Shown here piece after piece: positions 32,534-41,486 of a DNA stretch of 64,000 bases. Position numbers and translations under genes: made by a program. The notes beneath the pieces are model-generated. The model saw only the letters and a program-made list of their open reading frames with translations. It ran no database searches and was not told the origin of the DNA. Within the stretch, counting starts at the first letter, position 1. Each line of letters opens with the position of its first letter. Source of the DNA: Clostridia bacterium (GTDB lineage Bacteria; Bacillota; Clostridia; Oscillospirales; Acutalibacteraceae); NCBI GenBank assembly GCA_017409845.1, contig JAFQRY010000029.1:1-64000 (forward strand), read 5' to 3'.

Positions 32534-33622
32534 TTGAATTACGAAAATCATTCCTGCCCTTACTGCAGCAAACCGCTCGGAGCTGAGGATGATGTTGTTG
32601 TGTGTCCTGTATGTGCAACTCCGCAGCACAGAGAGTGCTGGGCTGAAAACGGTCACTGTGCAAACGAGGGGCTTCACGCTTCGGGCTATGTGTGGAACGG
32701 CAAAGACAAGGCTCAGCCTGCCGCCGCACCCGAATCCGTGCCCGATGCCGACACATTCATATGCCATATCTGCGGCAGCGAAAATCCTGCCGAGGCTCTT
32801 CATTGCGGCAACTGCGGTGCCCTTCTGAACCAAAAGGATGCAGATACATCATCAGAAAATAAAACCTGTGCTTTCTGCGGAAAAGAAAACGATCCGGATG
32901 CTCTGCATTGCAAATACTGCGGTGCTCCTCTTGGAAAAGAAAATTTCTATTTCAACGATAACCCCTATCTTGTCGGCACGGGCGTTACTCCCGATGAGCT
33001 CATCGGCGGCATGAAGGCGGGCGATATCGCACTTTTCACACAGACCAACACCAAAAAATATCTGCCCAGATTCAAGCGTTTTGCAAACGGCAAAAAGCTT
33101 TCGTTTAACTTCGCGGCATTTTTCTTTGCACCGTATTGGTTCTTTTTCAGAAAGCTTTATAAAGCAGGCATATTCTTCATTGTGCTTTTCGCAGCGGCAT
33201 CGCTGATGCTTTCGGGATTCACAAATGAAATATTCAGTGCATACGACCCCTATATCAGCCTTGTGAACGAATTCGACTATGAGAATGCAACCAAAGAAGA
33301 GGTTGCAGCCTTTGAAGCCGAAATCATGGAAATGAGCGACGAGATTTTTGAAAAAACAAAAAAACCGATGCTCATAATACTCGGCGTTGATGCTCTCACC
33401 CATCTGTTGTGTGCACTCATTGCCGACAAGCTTTATTACAAAAAAATGAAGGAAGACATCAAGCTCATTGACGAGGAAATCGGCGAACCGAATATGCGTA
33501 AGCTTATGATTTCACGCAGAGGCGGTCTTTCTCCGCTCGCTTTTGCGGCAAGCATCATGGGATATAATTCACTCGTTCAGCTTCTTGTTTCGGGAGCTGA
33601 CATGATAATGAACAGTTTTTAA
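32534..33622 (+). CDS. RING-like/zinc-ribbon membrane protein with DUF2628-like region
   Basis: 362 aa. The N-terminus has a prokaryotic RING-like motif (CPYCSKPLGAEDDVVVCPVC with HRECW), then two zinc ribbons (CHICG...CGNCGA and CAFCG...CKYCGA). A DUF2628-like region follows (FNFAAFFFAPYWFFFRKLYK) with about four membrane helices. It is probably a membrane adaptor, function unknown. The TTG at 32534 has AAGGAG upstream; the longer frame is not supported. A TATAAT at 32497-32502 is a likely -10 box. Confidence 0.78.
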   Translation: MNYENHSCPYCSKPLGAEDDVVVCPVCATPQHRECWAENGHCANEGLHASGYVWNGKDKAQPAAAPESVPDADTFICHICGSENPAEALHCGNCGALLNQKDADTSSENKTCAFCGKENDPDALHCKYCGAPLGKENFYFNDNPYLVGTGVTPDELIGGMKAGDIALFTQTNTKKYLPRFKRFANGKKLSFNFAAFFFAPYWFFFRKLYKAGIFFIVLFAAASLMLSGFTNEIFSAYDPYISLVNEFDYENATKEEVAAFEAEIMEMSDEIFEKTKKPMLIILGVDALTHLLCALIADKLYYKKMKEDIKLIDEEIGEPNMRKLMISRRGGLSPLAFAASIMGYNSLVQLLVSGADMIMNSF

Positions 33623-33651
33623 AGTCACTCTCAGATTAAGGAGGATAAATT

Positions 33652-34536
33652 ATGAAAGTCAGAAAAGCCATAATTCCCGCAGCAGGTCTGGGAACAAGAG
33701 TTCTCCCTGCATCAAAATCGGTACCCAAGGAAATGCTCAACATCGTTGACAAGCCTGCAATCCAGTATATTGTTGAAGAAGCGGTTGCTGCAGGTATCGA
33801 AGATATCCTTATCATCACAAACAGAGGCAAGGGTGCAATCGAGGACCATTTTGACCATTCATTTGAGCTTGAAGCAGGTCTCAGAGGAAATCCTTCAAAG
33901 GCAAAGCTTTACGAGGATGTAAAAGCGGTTGCAAATCTTGCAAACATCTATTTCATCCGTCAGAAAGAAACAAAGGGTCTTGCTCACGCACTTCTCTGCG
34001 GTAAATCCTTTGTCGGTAACGAGCCCTTCGCTGTTCTCTACGGCGATGACGTTATTGTTTCCGAGGATCCCGTTACCGCTCAGCTCACCCGCTGCTACGA
34101 AAAATACGGCAAGGGCGTTGTTGGCGTCAACGAAGTTTCCGAAGAGCTTATCAGACTTTACTGCACACTCGATGTTTCTCCCATTGAAGGTGAGGACAGA
34201 GCAATGACCTGCCGCAGAATCATCGAAAAGCCCTCTCCCGACCAGATACTTTCACTTTATGCAATTCTCGGAAGAGTTGTTCTTCCCCCCGAAACCTTTG
34301 AGCTCATCGAAAAAGGTCTTGCAAACACTCCCGAGGGCGAAGAATTCTATCTTACCGACGTATTCACAGAGCTCGGAATGAACGACAAGCTTCTTGCCTA
34401 TGACTTTGACGGCAAGAGATACGATATGGGCAACAAGCTCGGCATTATGAAGGCAAACTGCGAGGTTGCCATGAACCATCCCGAAATCGGCGAAGGCTTC
34501 AAAGAATATCTTAAAGAGCTCGTCAAAACATTCTGA
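33652..34536 (+). CDS. galU: UTP-glucose-1-phosphate uridylyltransferase
   Basis: 294 aa, normal length. The nucleotide-binding loop PAAGLGTRVLPASK, the catalytic-site KPAIQYIVEEA, VLYGDDV and EKP are present. It makes UDP-glucose for wall polymers, glycolipids or galactose use. AAGGAGG precedes the ATG. It is followed 19 bases later by a secreted protein gene. Confidence 0.95.
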   Translation: MKVRKAIIPAAGLGTRVLPASKSVPKEMLNIVDKPAIQYIVEEAVAAGIEDILIITNRGKGAIEDHFDHSFELEAGLRGNPSKAKLYEDVKAVANLANIYFIRQKETKGLAHALLCGKSFVGNEPFAVLYGDDVIVSEDPVTAQLTRCYEKYGKGVVGVNEVSEELIRLYCTLDVSPIEGEDRAMTCRRIIEKPSPDQILSLYAILGRVVLPPETFELIEKGLANTPEGEEFYLTDVFTELGMNDKLLAYDFDGKRYDMGNKLGIMKANCEVAMNHPEIGEGFKEYLKELVKTF

Positions 34537-34555
34537 TAAAGAGGAAGTAATAAAA

Positions 34556-35278
34556 ATGAAAAACACATTTTCGAGATCCGTGACGGCGGTTTTACTTGCA
34601 CTGATTATCGCAATCGTTCCGCTTTCGGCAGCTTTTGCAGCAGACGGAGGAGCCGTTCTGAGTGCACTCACTCCCTCGGATGCCGCTACCGGCACCGATG
34701 CTCCGAGCGTTCCCGATGAGCCCGATAACAGTGATGTTGTGGGCACGATCTCCCTTGCATTCCGTCTGAGCCATATTTCGTTTGGCCATGTATGGGTATA
34801 TATCCACAACACAAGCGACGAACCCTTTGAGGTCGGTCTTTACACCGTTCAGCCCGGCGAGGGTGTTTCACTCGGCAACTTCAATCTCACCCGTTCCGAC
34901 GGCAGAGGTCTTTATTACAACATTGAATCCCATTGCGGCAACAAATACGGCATTGACGGCACTATTGCCGTTACGGATAAGCTGACCTACGGCAGACTTC
35001 AGGCGGTTTCAAAGGTGCTGAAAAACGGCAACCGCTTTGACCCGGTTTACAACTGCACGGGCTTTGCTCTCACCGTATGGACCGCAGGCTCGGCAAAGCT
35101 TATTCCCTTCATCCCCATTCCCTGCGTTGCAATGCTCGGAATAGTTATGTGGGGCGGAAAGCTCAACAGTCTTGAGATGTCGGATGTGCCTGCAGAGCAG
35201 GTTTACAAGCAGATAGGCAACGGCAGCGATGCATATCTCAAGCCCGTTTCCGAAGGCTCTCTCGACAGCAAAATATAA
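34556..35278 (+). CDS. Secreted protein of unknown function
   Basis: 240 aa. A signal peptide (1-29, ending AAFAA) precedes an acidic Pro/Ser linker and a globular domain (AFRLSHISFGHVWVYIHNTS, CGNKYGIDGT, NCTGFALTVWTAGSAKLIP). The conserved-looking His, Cys and FGHVWVYI resemble papain-like fold proteins (a Cys in NCTGFA and a His in SFGHVW would be candidates), but I am not sure. Probably co-transcribed with galU. Confidence 0.7.
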   Translation: MKNTFSRSVTAVLLALIIAIVPLSAAFAADGGAVLSALTPSDAATGTDAPSVPDEPDNSDVVGTISLAFRLSHISFGHVWVYIHNTSDEPFEVGLYTVQPGEGVSLGNFNLTRSDGRGLYYNIESHCGNKYGIDGTIAVTDKLTYGRLQAVSKVLKNGNRFDPVYNCTGFALTVWTAGSAKLIPFIPIPCVAMLGIVMWGGKLNSLEMSDVPAEQVYKQIGNGSDAYLKPVSEGSLDSKI

Positions 35279-35284
35279 ACAGAA

Positions 35285-35327
35285 TAACCGTCGGTTGTCT
35301 TTCTCGGTATCCGACGGTTGGTTTTCT
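35285..35327 (+). terminator. Terminator after the secreted protein gene
   Basis: Arms AACCGTCGG and CCGACGGTT, long loop, then GGTTTTC. Confidence 0.6.
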
Positions 35328-35392
35328 TTATACCTTGAAAATCAACTGAAAACATAGTAAAAGGATAAAAATAAAGACACGGGAGTGAAACA

Positions 35393-35644
35393 ATGGAATA
35401 TACATACAGAACAAAAGGAACCTGTTCACGCTCAATCAGATTTGAGGTTGAGGACGGAAGAGTGAAGAATGTGCGTTTTGAGGGCGGCTGTAACGGTAAT
35501 CTTAAAGGAATTGCAGCTCTTGTTGAAGGAATGAAGCCCGAAGAGGTTATTGAAAGGGTTGAGGGCATACGCTGCGGCTTCAAAAATACCTCTTGCCCCG
35601 ACCAGCTCGCAAAAGCACTCAGGGAGGTTGAAGAAAATGGATAA
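35393..35644 (+). CDS. TSCPD-domain protein (TIGR03905-like)
   Basis: 83 aa. It matches the small TSCPD family: FEGGCNGNLKGIAALVEGM, RVEGIRCGFKNTSCPDQLA. The same domain occurs at the end of vitamin-B12-dependent ribonucleotide reductases, with likely metal-binding cysteines. The stand-alone form has no proven role. It overlaps the next gene by 8 bases. Confidence 0.85.
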   Translation: MEYTYRTKGTCSRSIRFEVEDGRVKNVRFEGGCNGNLKGIAALVEGMKPEEVIERVEGIRCGFKNTSCPDQLAKALREVEENG

Positions 35645-36080
35645 AAAGAATATGAGGCTCACATTTTATGTGGTGTGCGGACTTCTTCTCGGTGCACCCT
35701 ACATATGGCGATTGGTCAAGCTTGTGCCCGAAATTTTTGAAAAGCTTCCCAACGCAAAGGAAATTCTTTCCGCATCGGGCTATGCGGTGCTCGTTATCGC
35801 GTCAATCGTTATTGCTTACAAGCTCGGCGAAGCAATCTGGATCAGAATTATCAGCATTTATTCTTCGGTGGGACTTGCAGTCTGCATCATCACCATGATG
35901 ACAAGAGCTCTCGGTGCGTCCGAAATTTTTGAGGTGCTTTATGAGCTTGTCTGTGCACCCTTCTTCGGAATTGAGTCGCCTATGGCAGTCACGGTGCTCA
36001 TGCTTGTGCTTTCGGTAACGGCTTATGTTTTTCTCAACAAAATACCGCAGAAGCCCAAAACAGACGGCGGGAACTCATAA
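35637..36080 (+). CDS. Small integral membrane protein
   Basis: 147 aa with four predicted membrane helices (about 6-22, 45-65, 70-92, 112-135) and no recognised motif. GGGAGG lies 9 bases before the ATG, which is inside the TSCPD gene, so the two are translationally coupled. Confidence 0.65.
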   Translation: MDKKNMRLTFYVVCGLLLGAPYIWRLVKLVPEIFEKLPNAKEILSASGYAVLVIASIVIAYKLGEAIWIRIISIYSSVGLAVCIITMMTRALGASEIFEVLYELVCAPFFGIESPMAVTVLMLVLSVTAYVFLNKIPQKPKTDGGNS

Positions 36081-36115
36081 TTATGTTAAAATAATGTTAT
36101 ACGGATAAATTTTGC

Positions 36116-36144
36116 TTGCAATTGCAGCAGATTTATATTATAAT
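36116..36144 (+). promoter_or_regulatory. Promoter of lipoprotein B
   Basis: TTGCAA, a 17-base spacer and consensus TATAAT, 76 bases before the ATG. Confidence 0.65.
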
Positions 36145-36220
36145 TATTTCATACGCGGATATGACAGAATTCGTCATATCCAGAATTGTAAAAAACATAC
36201 ATATTCAGGAGGAAAAAACC

Positions 36221-37135
36221 ATGGCAAAGAAAATTCTTGCAATTGTTCTTGCACTCTCATTCGTATTTGCTTTCGCAGCTTGCGGCGGCAATGAAGATGA
36301 AGTAACAACCACAGCACCCGTAACAGAAGAAGAAATCGTAACAGATGCTCCCGTTGATGCAACAGAAGCAGCTACAGATGCTCCCGTTGACGCAACAGAA
36401 GCAGCTTCTGCAGAAGCAACAGAAGCAGCATCTGATGCAGCTTCAGAAGCAGCATCAGAAGCAGTTTCAGCTGAAGAAACAACAGCTGCAGCAGCAATGC
36501 CCGAAGGCAAGGAAGCTATTATTGAATATTACAATACAGCTGTCAACAACGCAAAGAAGAACTCAAAGAGCATTCATTCAAACTACATGAAGCATGCAGT
36601 TGCAGGCGAAATCACAGGTATCCCCAAGGCTCTCGATTCAGTCGGTCAGTCACTCATCAAGGATAACATGGGTGAAGACGACAGCAAAAAGAACGTAACA
36701 TGGTCAACTGCAGCAGATAAGAATGCATACTTCCCCGTTGAAGGCGAAACATATGCTTCAAAGCTTACAGCTGCTGATGTTAAGAATGCAAAGATCGAAG
36801 AAAAGAACGGCAAGTGGGTTATCACTATCACAACAGTTGCAGACCCCCGTTCAGAAGGCTATTCACACAGCAACGGTCATGCTCCCAAGGCATTCAACGC
36901 AGTTCTTCCCGGCATCATTGACGGTTATATTCCCGGTATTGCAAAGAGCCTCTTCAGCGTTGGCACAGTTGCAACAGCATATCCCTCAAGCACAGTTAAG
37001 GTTACCGTTGACCCCGCAACAGGCAACGTAACTCATGCAAACTATATGCTTTACTGGACCCTCTACATTCCTCTGAGCGGAACAGACGTTGTTCTTCCCT
37101 TCTCAACAGAGAATGATTACAACATCAACTGGTAA
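36221..37135 (+). CDS. Lipoprotein of unknown function (paralogue B)
   Basis: 304 aa. Lipobox FAFAAC (Cys20), then a low-complexity linker of about 65 residues built from repeated DAPVDATEAA and EAASDAASEA units. The mature domain (about 90-304) includes YFPVEGETYASKLTAADVKN and ends in a beta-rich region. It parallels the lipoprotein at 26505. GGAGG lies 10 bases before the ATG; the longer frame upstream crosses the promoter and is not coding. The linker DNA is repetitive (GCAACAGAAGCAG-like), which may make its length variable between strains. Confidence 0.8.
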   Translation: MAKKILAIVLALSFVFAFAACGGNEDEVTTTAPVTEEEIVTDAPVDATEAATDAPVDATEAASAEATEAASDAASEAASEAVSAEETTAAAAMPEGKEAIIEYYNTAVNNAKKNSKSIHSNYMKHAVAGEITGIPKALDSVGQSLIKDNMGEDDSKKNVTWSTAADKNAYFPVEGETYASKLTAADVKNAKIEEKNGKWVITITTVADPRSEGYSHSNGHAPKAFNAVLPGIIDGYIPGIAKSLFSVGTVATAYPSSTVKVTVDPATGNVTHANYMLYWTLYIPLSGTDVVLPFSTENDYNINW

Positions 37136-37144
37136 TTAAAATCC

Positions 37145-37175
37145 GGTGACCGTCAATGTGGCGGTCACCTTATTG
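37145..37175 (+). terminator. Terminator after lipoprotein B
   Basis: Arms GGTGACCG and CGGTCACC with a nine-base loop, then TTATT. Confidence 0.6.
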
Positions 37176-37212
37176 CGTTTATAATAAAAATTTAATAAAA
37201 AGGTGATTTACT

Positions 37213-37785
37213 ATGAAAAAGGAAGTTCTTGTTGAAACTTCAGCACGCCACGTTCATGTAAGCCGTGCAGACCTCGACATTCTTTTCGGCGAGGGTTATG
37301 AACTCACACACAAAAAAGACCTTTCACAGCCCGGTCAGTTTGCCTGCGAAGAAAGAGTAGCTGTTGTCGGCGAAAAGGGCAGCTTCCCCGCTGTTTCAAT
37401 CCTCGGACCCATCCGTCCCGCAACTCAGGTTGAGCTTTCACTCACAGATGCAAGAAGCATCGGAGTTACAGCTCCCGTTCGTGAAAGCGGCGATATCGCT
37501 TCAACAGGTGCCTGCAAGCTTGTAGGTCCCAAGGGTGAGGTTACAATTGACTGCGGTGTTATCTCCGCAAAGAGACACATCCATGCAACTCCCGCTGATG
37601 CTGAAAAGTACGGCCTTGAGGATAAGCAGACAGTTTGCGTTAAGGTTGAGTCAGACGGCAGAAGCCTTATCTTTGATGATGTTGTTGTAAGAGTTAACCC
37701 CAACTTCGCTCTTGCAATGCACATTGACACAGACGAGTCAAACGCTGCAGGTGCAAAGCCCGGCATGATGGGCGAAATCCTTTGA
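37213..37785 (+). CDS. pduL: Phosphate propanoyltransferase, PduL family
   Basis: 190 aa. Zinc-binding histidines are seen in SARHVHVS and AKRHIHATP, with AMHIDTDESNAAG near the end: the duplicated PduL fold. It converts acyl-CoA and phosphate to acyl phosphate, feeding acetate or propionate kinase. There is no shell-targeting N-terminal extension and no microcompartment genes are near, so it probably acts as the cell's phosphotransacetylase. AAGGTG lies 8 bases before the ATG. Confidence 0.9.
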   Translation: MKKEVLVETSARHVHVSRADLDILFGEGYELTHKKDLSQPGQFACEERVAVVGEKGSFPAVSILGPIRPATQVELSLTDARSIGVTAPVRESGDIASTGACKLVGPKGEVTIDCGVISAKRHIHATPADAEKYGLEDKQTVCVKVESDGRSLIFDDVVVRVNPNFALAMHIDTDESNAAGAKPGMMGEIL

Positions 37786-37801
37786 TTTTAATATGGTTTT
37801 A

Positions 37802-37829
37802 ACGGACAGCTTTGGCTGTCCGTTTTTTT
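37802..37829 (+). terminator. Terminator after pduL
   Basis: Perfect arms ACGGACAG and CTGTCCGT, six-base loop, seven-T tail. Confidence 0.9.
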
Positions 37830-37833
37830 GTCT

Positions 37834-38060
37834 AATGAAAAATGAAAAATTAAGGGTCACTTCGCTCCGATTTTTATAATATTGCTTGTTACTCGGCTCC
37901 TTTGTTAACTCCCTCAGTCACTCCGTGACAGCTCCCTCAAGAGGGAGCCGAATCGCTGTCGAGCGTAGCGAGACTGAGGATTGATAAATGCATCAGCATT
38001 CGGGCGATTCGTGAATCGCCCCTACAGTCTGGCGGTTTTCGGGCGGATGATATCCGCTCC
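37834..38060. repeat. Composite intergenic repeat region
   Basis: About 230 bases without a gene, assembled from repeat pieces. 37834-37858 is the AATGAAAAATGAAAA end of the AT-rich repeat family also at 60706 and 62235. About 37905-37980 has paired dyads (GTCAC/GTGAC, GCTCCCTC/GAGGGAGC). 37999-38025 is the reverse complement of the 27-bp hairpin at 31108-31134. A small GCGGAT/ATCCGC dyad follows near 38050. Confidence 0.6.
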
Positions 38061-38260
38061 TACCGCGACATTTATTATTTATTCAATTTTCTTTCTTCTT
38101 TATTCTTTAAACTTGCACCGCATAAACAAACGCACTTGCCCCTCGGCTCTTTTGAAAAGAAAGAGCAGGGCGGAATGCATTCATCCCGCCGTATTGTTTT
38201 TAATTAATTCCACATTTTATAACTGTATTATTAATTATATATAAACTTATATCTAAATTG
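38061..38260. other. Intergenic stretch before rpe
   Basis: About 200 AT-rich bases without a supported gene. Short open frames here lack ribosome sites. Confidence 0.4.
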
Positions 38261-38289
38261 TTGACCTTGACATCCAAAAATGTTATAAT
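38261..38289 (+). promoter_or_regulatory. Promoter of rpe
   Basis: TTGACC, a 17-base spacer and TATAAT, 32 bases before the ATG. Confidence 0.65.
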
Positions 38290-38320
38290 AAAATGATTTA
38301 ATATGGGGAGGAATATCCAA

Positions 38321-38989
38321 ATGATAAAAATTTCTCCGTCGGTGCTTGCAAGCGATTTTTCCGCACTCGGTGCAGAGAGCATCAGAATGGAAAAAAGCGG
38401 TGCCGACTATCTTCATCTTGATGTTATGGACGGTCGTTTTGTGCCGAATATCACCTTCGGTGCACCCGTTATAAAAAGCATAAGGAATAAAACAGACCTT
38501 GTTTTTGATGTTCATCTTATGATTGACAAGCCTCTTGATTATATTGATGATTTCAGAAAGGCAGGGGCTGATATAATCACCTTCCATGCCGAAAGCTCCT
38601 CACCCGTGGGTGAAACGGTTGACAAAATCATTGAGTGCGGCTGCAGGGCAGGCATAAGCATAAAGCCCGATACGGCGGCAGAGGTTGTTTTTCCTTATCT
38701 CGACAAGCTTTCCATGGTGCTTGTAATGACTGTTGAGCCCGGCTTCGGAGGTCAGTCCTTCATGCCCGAAACAATGGGAAAAATAAAAACTCTGCGTGCG
38801 GAAATGCAGCGCAGAGGTCTTGATACCGATATTCAGGTTGACGGCGGAATCAACGAAAAAACAATTGAAACCGCAGCTTCGGCGGGTGCAAATGTATTTG
38901 TTGCAGGCAGTGCAGTTTTCGGTGCTGAGGATGCTGCCGCAGAGATTGCAAAGCTCCGTTCACTTGCGGAAAAAGCATTTAAAGATTAA
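38321..38989 (+). CDS. rpe: Ribulose-phosphate 3-epimerase
   Basis: 222 aa TIM barrel. Signatures: ISPSVLASDF, HLDVMDGRFVPNITFG, VHLMIDKP, MTVEPGFGGQSF and VDGGINEKT. It interconverts ribulose-5-P and xylulose-5-P in the pentose phosphate pathway. GGAGG lies 9 bases before the ATG at 38321. Its end overlaps the convergent MecA-like gene by 11 bases. Confidence 0.95.
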   Translation: MIKISPSVLASDFSALGAESIRMEKSGADYLHLDVMDGRFVPNITFGAPVIKSIRNKTDLVFDVHLMIDKPLDYIDDFRKAGADIITFHAESSSPVGETVDKIIECGCRAGISIKPDTAAEVVFPYLDKLSMVLVMTVEPGFGGQSFMPETMGKIKTLRAEMQRRGLDTDIQVDGGINEKTIETAASAGANVFVAGSAVFGAEDAAAEIAKLRSLAEKAFKD

Positions 38990-39539
38990 GCAACTCAACG
39001 GCATTCCCTTCGGCAAGCAGATGCCAGTGCTCACGGGTATGCTCATAAATCAACCTGCTGCAATTACGGACCGTGCAGAATTCGGACAGAATATTTCTTA
39101 GCGTTTCGGAAGAATATCCGAGAATCAGTCTGTATGTTCCGTTAAGTTCAAAAAGGCTGCTCCGGATATTTTCTCCCGGTGCGGCGGCTTCCGCGGCGGC
39201 TCTGAAAAGACCGTCGAGATTATCAAAATCACAGATAAGATTATCCTCCTGCTTTCTGAGCGTGTGCTTTTGCGGAAAACGGTTTTTCCTGCCGTCGAGA
39301 ATGGTGAAGCACAGAGTGCAGCCTCCCTCGGATTTCGGAGAGGCTTCAATAATCATTCTGCGTGACGGGTCAAACTCACGGCCGAGAGCCTTTCCGGCTT
39401 CGCCGAGAACAGTCCATATAACGCGGCGTGTTTCTATTGTGGAATAATCCATATCTTCATATGTAATATCCAGTTCAAGCATATCCTGCTTTGTCAGGTC
39501 AACAACTATTCTGTCTTCGGCAGGTGAATTTATTTTCAT
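38979..39539 (-). CDS. MecA-family adaptor-like protein
   Basis: 186 aa. The N-terminus (IVVDLTKQDMLELDITYEDM, then DYSTIETRRVIWTVLGEAG) and C-terminal half (FDNLDGLFRAAAE, FELNGTYRLILGY, HTREHWHLL) resemble MecA, which delivers substrates to ClpC for degradation. The N-terminal substrate domain is followed by a shorter, diverged C-terminal domain. AGGAGG precedes the ATG. It is convergent with rpe and divergent from the Rnf-like operon. Confidence 0.75.
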   Translation of the reverse strand: MKINSPAEDRIVVDLTKQDMLELDITYEDMDYSTIETRRVIWTVLGEAGKALGREFDPSRRMIIEASPKSEGGCTLCFTILDGRKNRFPQKHTLRKQEDNLICDFDNLDGLFRAAAEAAAPGENIRSSLFELNGTYRLILGYSSETLRNILSEFCTVRNCSRLIYEHTREHWHLLAEGNAVELLNL

Positions 39540-39636
39540 GGTTTACCTCCTTGATCGGGTGTTCATAATAATATAATATGTTCTCCTGCGGCGGTATGCA
39601 ATGATTAAATAATGGGAAATTCAGAGGTGATTACCA

Positions 39637-40590
39637 TTGGCGGAAAAAGTGCGTAAAATGAATACGGTAAAAGCTTCGCAGATTTTCGGGGACTATATAG
39701 TTATGCTCATTGCCCCGTGCATACTTTCAGTTCTTTTTTACGGAAGCAGAGCGGTGTCGGTCATTGCGGTGAGCATAGTCAGTGCCGTTCTCAGCGACAT
39801 TTTGATGAGCATTGTGCTCAAAAAGAAATTCCTGCTCAGAGACCTGAGCAATGTTTTTATCGGAGCGGCGATTGCTGTGATGCTTCCTGCGGGAGTGCCG
39901 CTTTATATTCCTGCAATAGCGGCGGCAACGGGAGTTATCGTTGCAAAAATTCCCTTCGGCGGCTCACTCAGGGCACCTTTTGTGCCTGCGGCGGCGGGCT
40001 TTGCAACGGTAAGTGTATGCTTCAAGGAAGCGGTTTTTTCCTACACGGAAAATGTTGAGGATAAGCTTCTCGGCTCACAGTCGCTTGCATCGCTTCTTTC
40101 TCAGGGAAAATCCGTGCATTTCAATCTCGGAAATGCTTTTGATATTATTTCGGGCAATATTGCGGGCCCCATGGGTACGGGCTGCGGAATACTTATGCTT
40201 GTTTGTGCAGGCTATCTTTTCGTGCGCAGAAGAGGTGCTCTTCTTGCAACGGCGGGCTTTATAGGTGCATGCATTATTTTTGTTGCACTGTTCCCGAGAA
40301 TCAACGCTTCTTTGCTGACAAGAATTATTCTTGAGCTTTCTGCAGGCTCGTTGCTTTTCGGTGCAGTATTTCTTATTACCGACCATGCAACGCTTCCTCA
40401 GGGCAATATCAACAGAGTGATCTACGGAGCGGTCTGCGGCTTGGCGTGCATGATGATGCGGTATCACGGCACCTACGAAGAAACAGTCTGCTTTGCCGTT
40501 CTTCTTACCAACGGTTTTTCGCCCGTTATTGATTCGTTCATCAAGGTGGCTTCCTCCATCGGAAAAAGGAAGGGGGCGGCTGAAAAATGA
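39637..40590 (+). CDS. RnfD/NqrB-like membrane subunit
   Basis: 317 aa with about nine membrane helices. It matches RnfD: LLRDLSNVFIGAAIAVMLP, KIPFGGSLRAPFVPAAAGF, and SGNIAGPMGTGCGILML aligned with the usual GSIGETSxLALL motif, in which GET is replaced by GTG. RnfD carries a covalent flavin in energy-conserving ferredoxin:NAD oxidoreductase. TTG start with GAGGTGAT upstream. It overlaps the next gene by four bases (ATGA). Confidence 0.8.
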   Translation: MAEKVRKMNTVKASQIFGDYIVMLIAPCILSVLFYGSRAVSVIAVSIVSAVLSDILMSIVLKKKFLLRDLSNVFIGAAIAVMLPAGVPLYIPAIAAATGVIVAKIPFGGSLRAPFVPAAAGFATVSVCFKEAVFSYTENVEDKLLGSQSLASLLSQGKSVHFNLGNAFDIISGNIAGPMGTGCGILMLVCAGYLFVRRRGALLATAGFIGACIIFVALFPRINASLLTRIILELSAGSLLFGAVFLITDHATLPQGNINRVIYGAVCGLACMMMRYHGTYEETVCFAVLLTNGFSPVIDSFIKVASSIGKRKGAAEK

Positions 40591-41486
40591 GTAATAATCT
40601 CACATTCAGGGATGTATTTATAAAGGGTGCGGTAATATATAATCCCGTGCTTATTCAGCTTGTCGGACTCTGTCCCGTTGTTGCCGCATCAACCTCACTT
40701 GAAAGTGCGGCAATGCTTTCTGCGGCACTCTGTCTTGAGCTGATTGTTACCTGCGTTATCGCAAGTGCTCTTTTCAAGAAAATCCCGAGATGGATAAGGG
40801 TTTCGCTCTATCTTATTATCGGAACTGCGGTTGTATGCCCCATTCTCTGGTATACGGAAACAATGTCGCTTGTCAATCTCAGCCTCGGCATGAAGATATA
40901 TGTTCCGCTTATTGCGGTCAATTCCATGACTGCCGTTCACTGCGAGCAGTTTTCCGTTAAAAACAGCGTGAAGCATTCGTTTTTTGATGCGGCTGCGGCC
41001 GGCATCGGTGCTTCGATAATATTTATTCTTGTGGGTGCAATAAGAGAGCTTTTCGGTGCAGGCACAATCGGCGGAATTGAAGTCAATATGCCCGTAACCT
41101 TCAAGGGAATGGCTCTTCCCTTCGGCTGTCTTATTATTCTCGGCTTTATGGCGGCAGGTCTCAAGGCGTTTGTTGCAAGATTTTACTCCGCATATTCGGA
41201 TGAAGAGGAAAATACAGTCAAACCCGTTCAGGAATATTCCGAAGAGATTACCGAGGTTGAGCTTTTTGAGGAATTCTGGGCTGAACCTGCAGAAACGGTG
41301 AAACCTTTTGTTCCTGTTAAGGAGCAGGAAGCTGCACCCGAAGAGGTGCCGCTTGATATTCCCGAAGAAACGGTTGCGGAAGAATCTGCGAAGGAGAGCA
41401 CACGAAGCTTTGATTCGGTTGCGGAGCTTGACGCGTTTCTCAGATCACTCGGAATCGACATAGATGAAAAGGGGGATAAGCAATGA
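40587..41486 (+). CDS. RnfE-like membrane subunit with acidic C-terminal extension
   Basis: 299 aa. The first 200 residues form a six-helix RnfE/NqrD-type protein (NPVLIQLVGLCPVVAAS, LIAVNSMTAVHCEQF, AIRELFGAGT). RnfE is normally about 200-230 aa; here about 90 mostly acidic, Pro/Glu-rich residues follow and end in a short helix (AELDAFLRSLGIDIDEK). That tail is unusual and may dock a partner. Overlaps its neighbours on both sides by four bases. Confidence 0.78.
   Translation: MSNNLTFRDVFIKGAVIYNPVLIQLVGLCPVVAASTSLESAAMLSAALCLELIVTCVIASALFKKIPRWIRVSLYLIIGTAVVCPILWYTETMSLVNLSLGMKIYVPLIAVNSMTAVHCEQFSVKNSVKHSFFDAAAAGIGASIIFILVGAIRELFGAGTIGGIEVNMPVTFKGMALPFGCLIILGFMAAGLKAFVARFYSAYSDEEENTVKPVQEYSEEITEVELFEEFWAEPAETVKPFVPVKEQEAAPEEVPLDIPEETVAEESAKESTRSFDSVAELDAFLRSLGIDIDEKGDKQ

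Noticed and set aside
37213..37785. Bacterial microcompartment locus
   Set aside because: PduL stands alone without shell genes or a targeting peptide.
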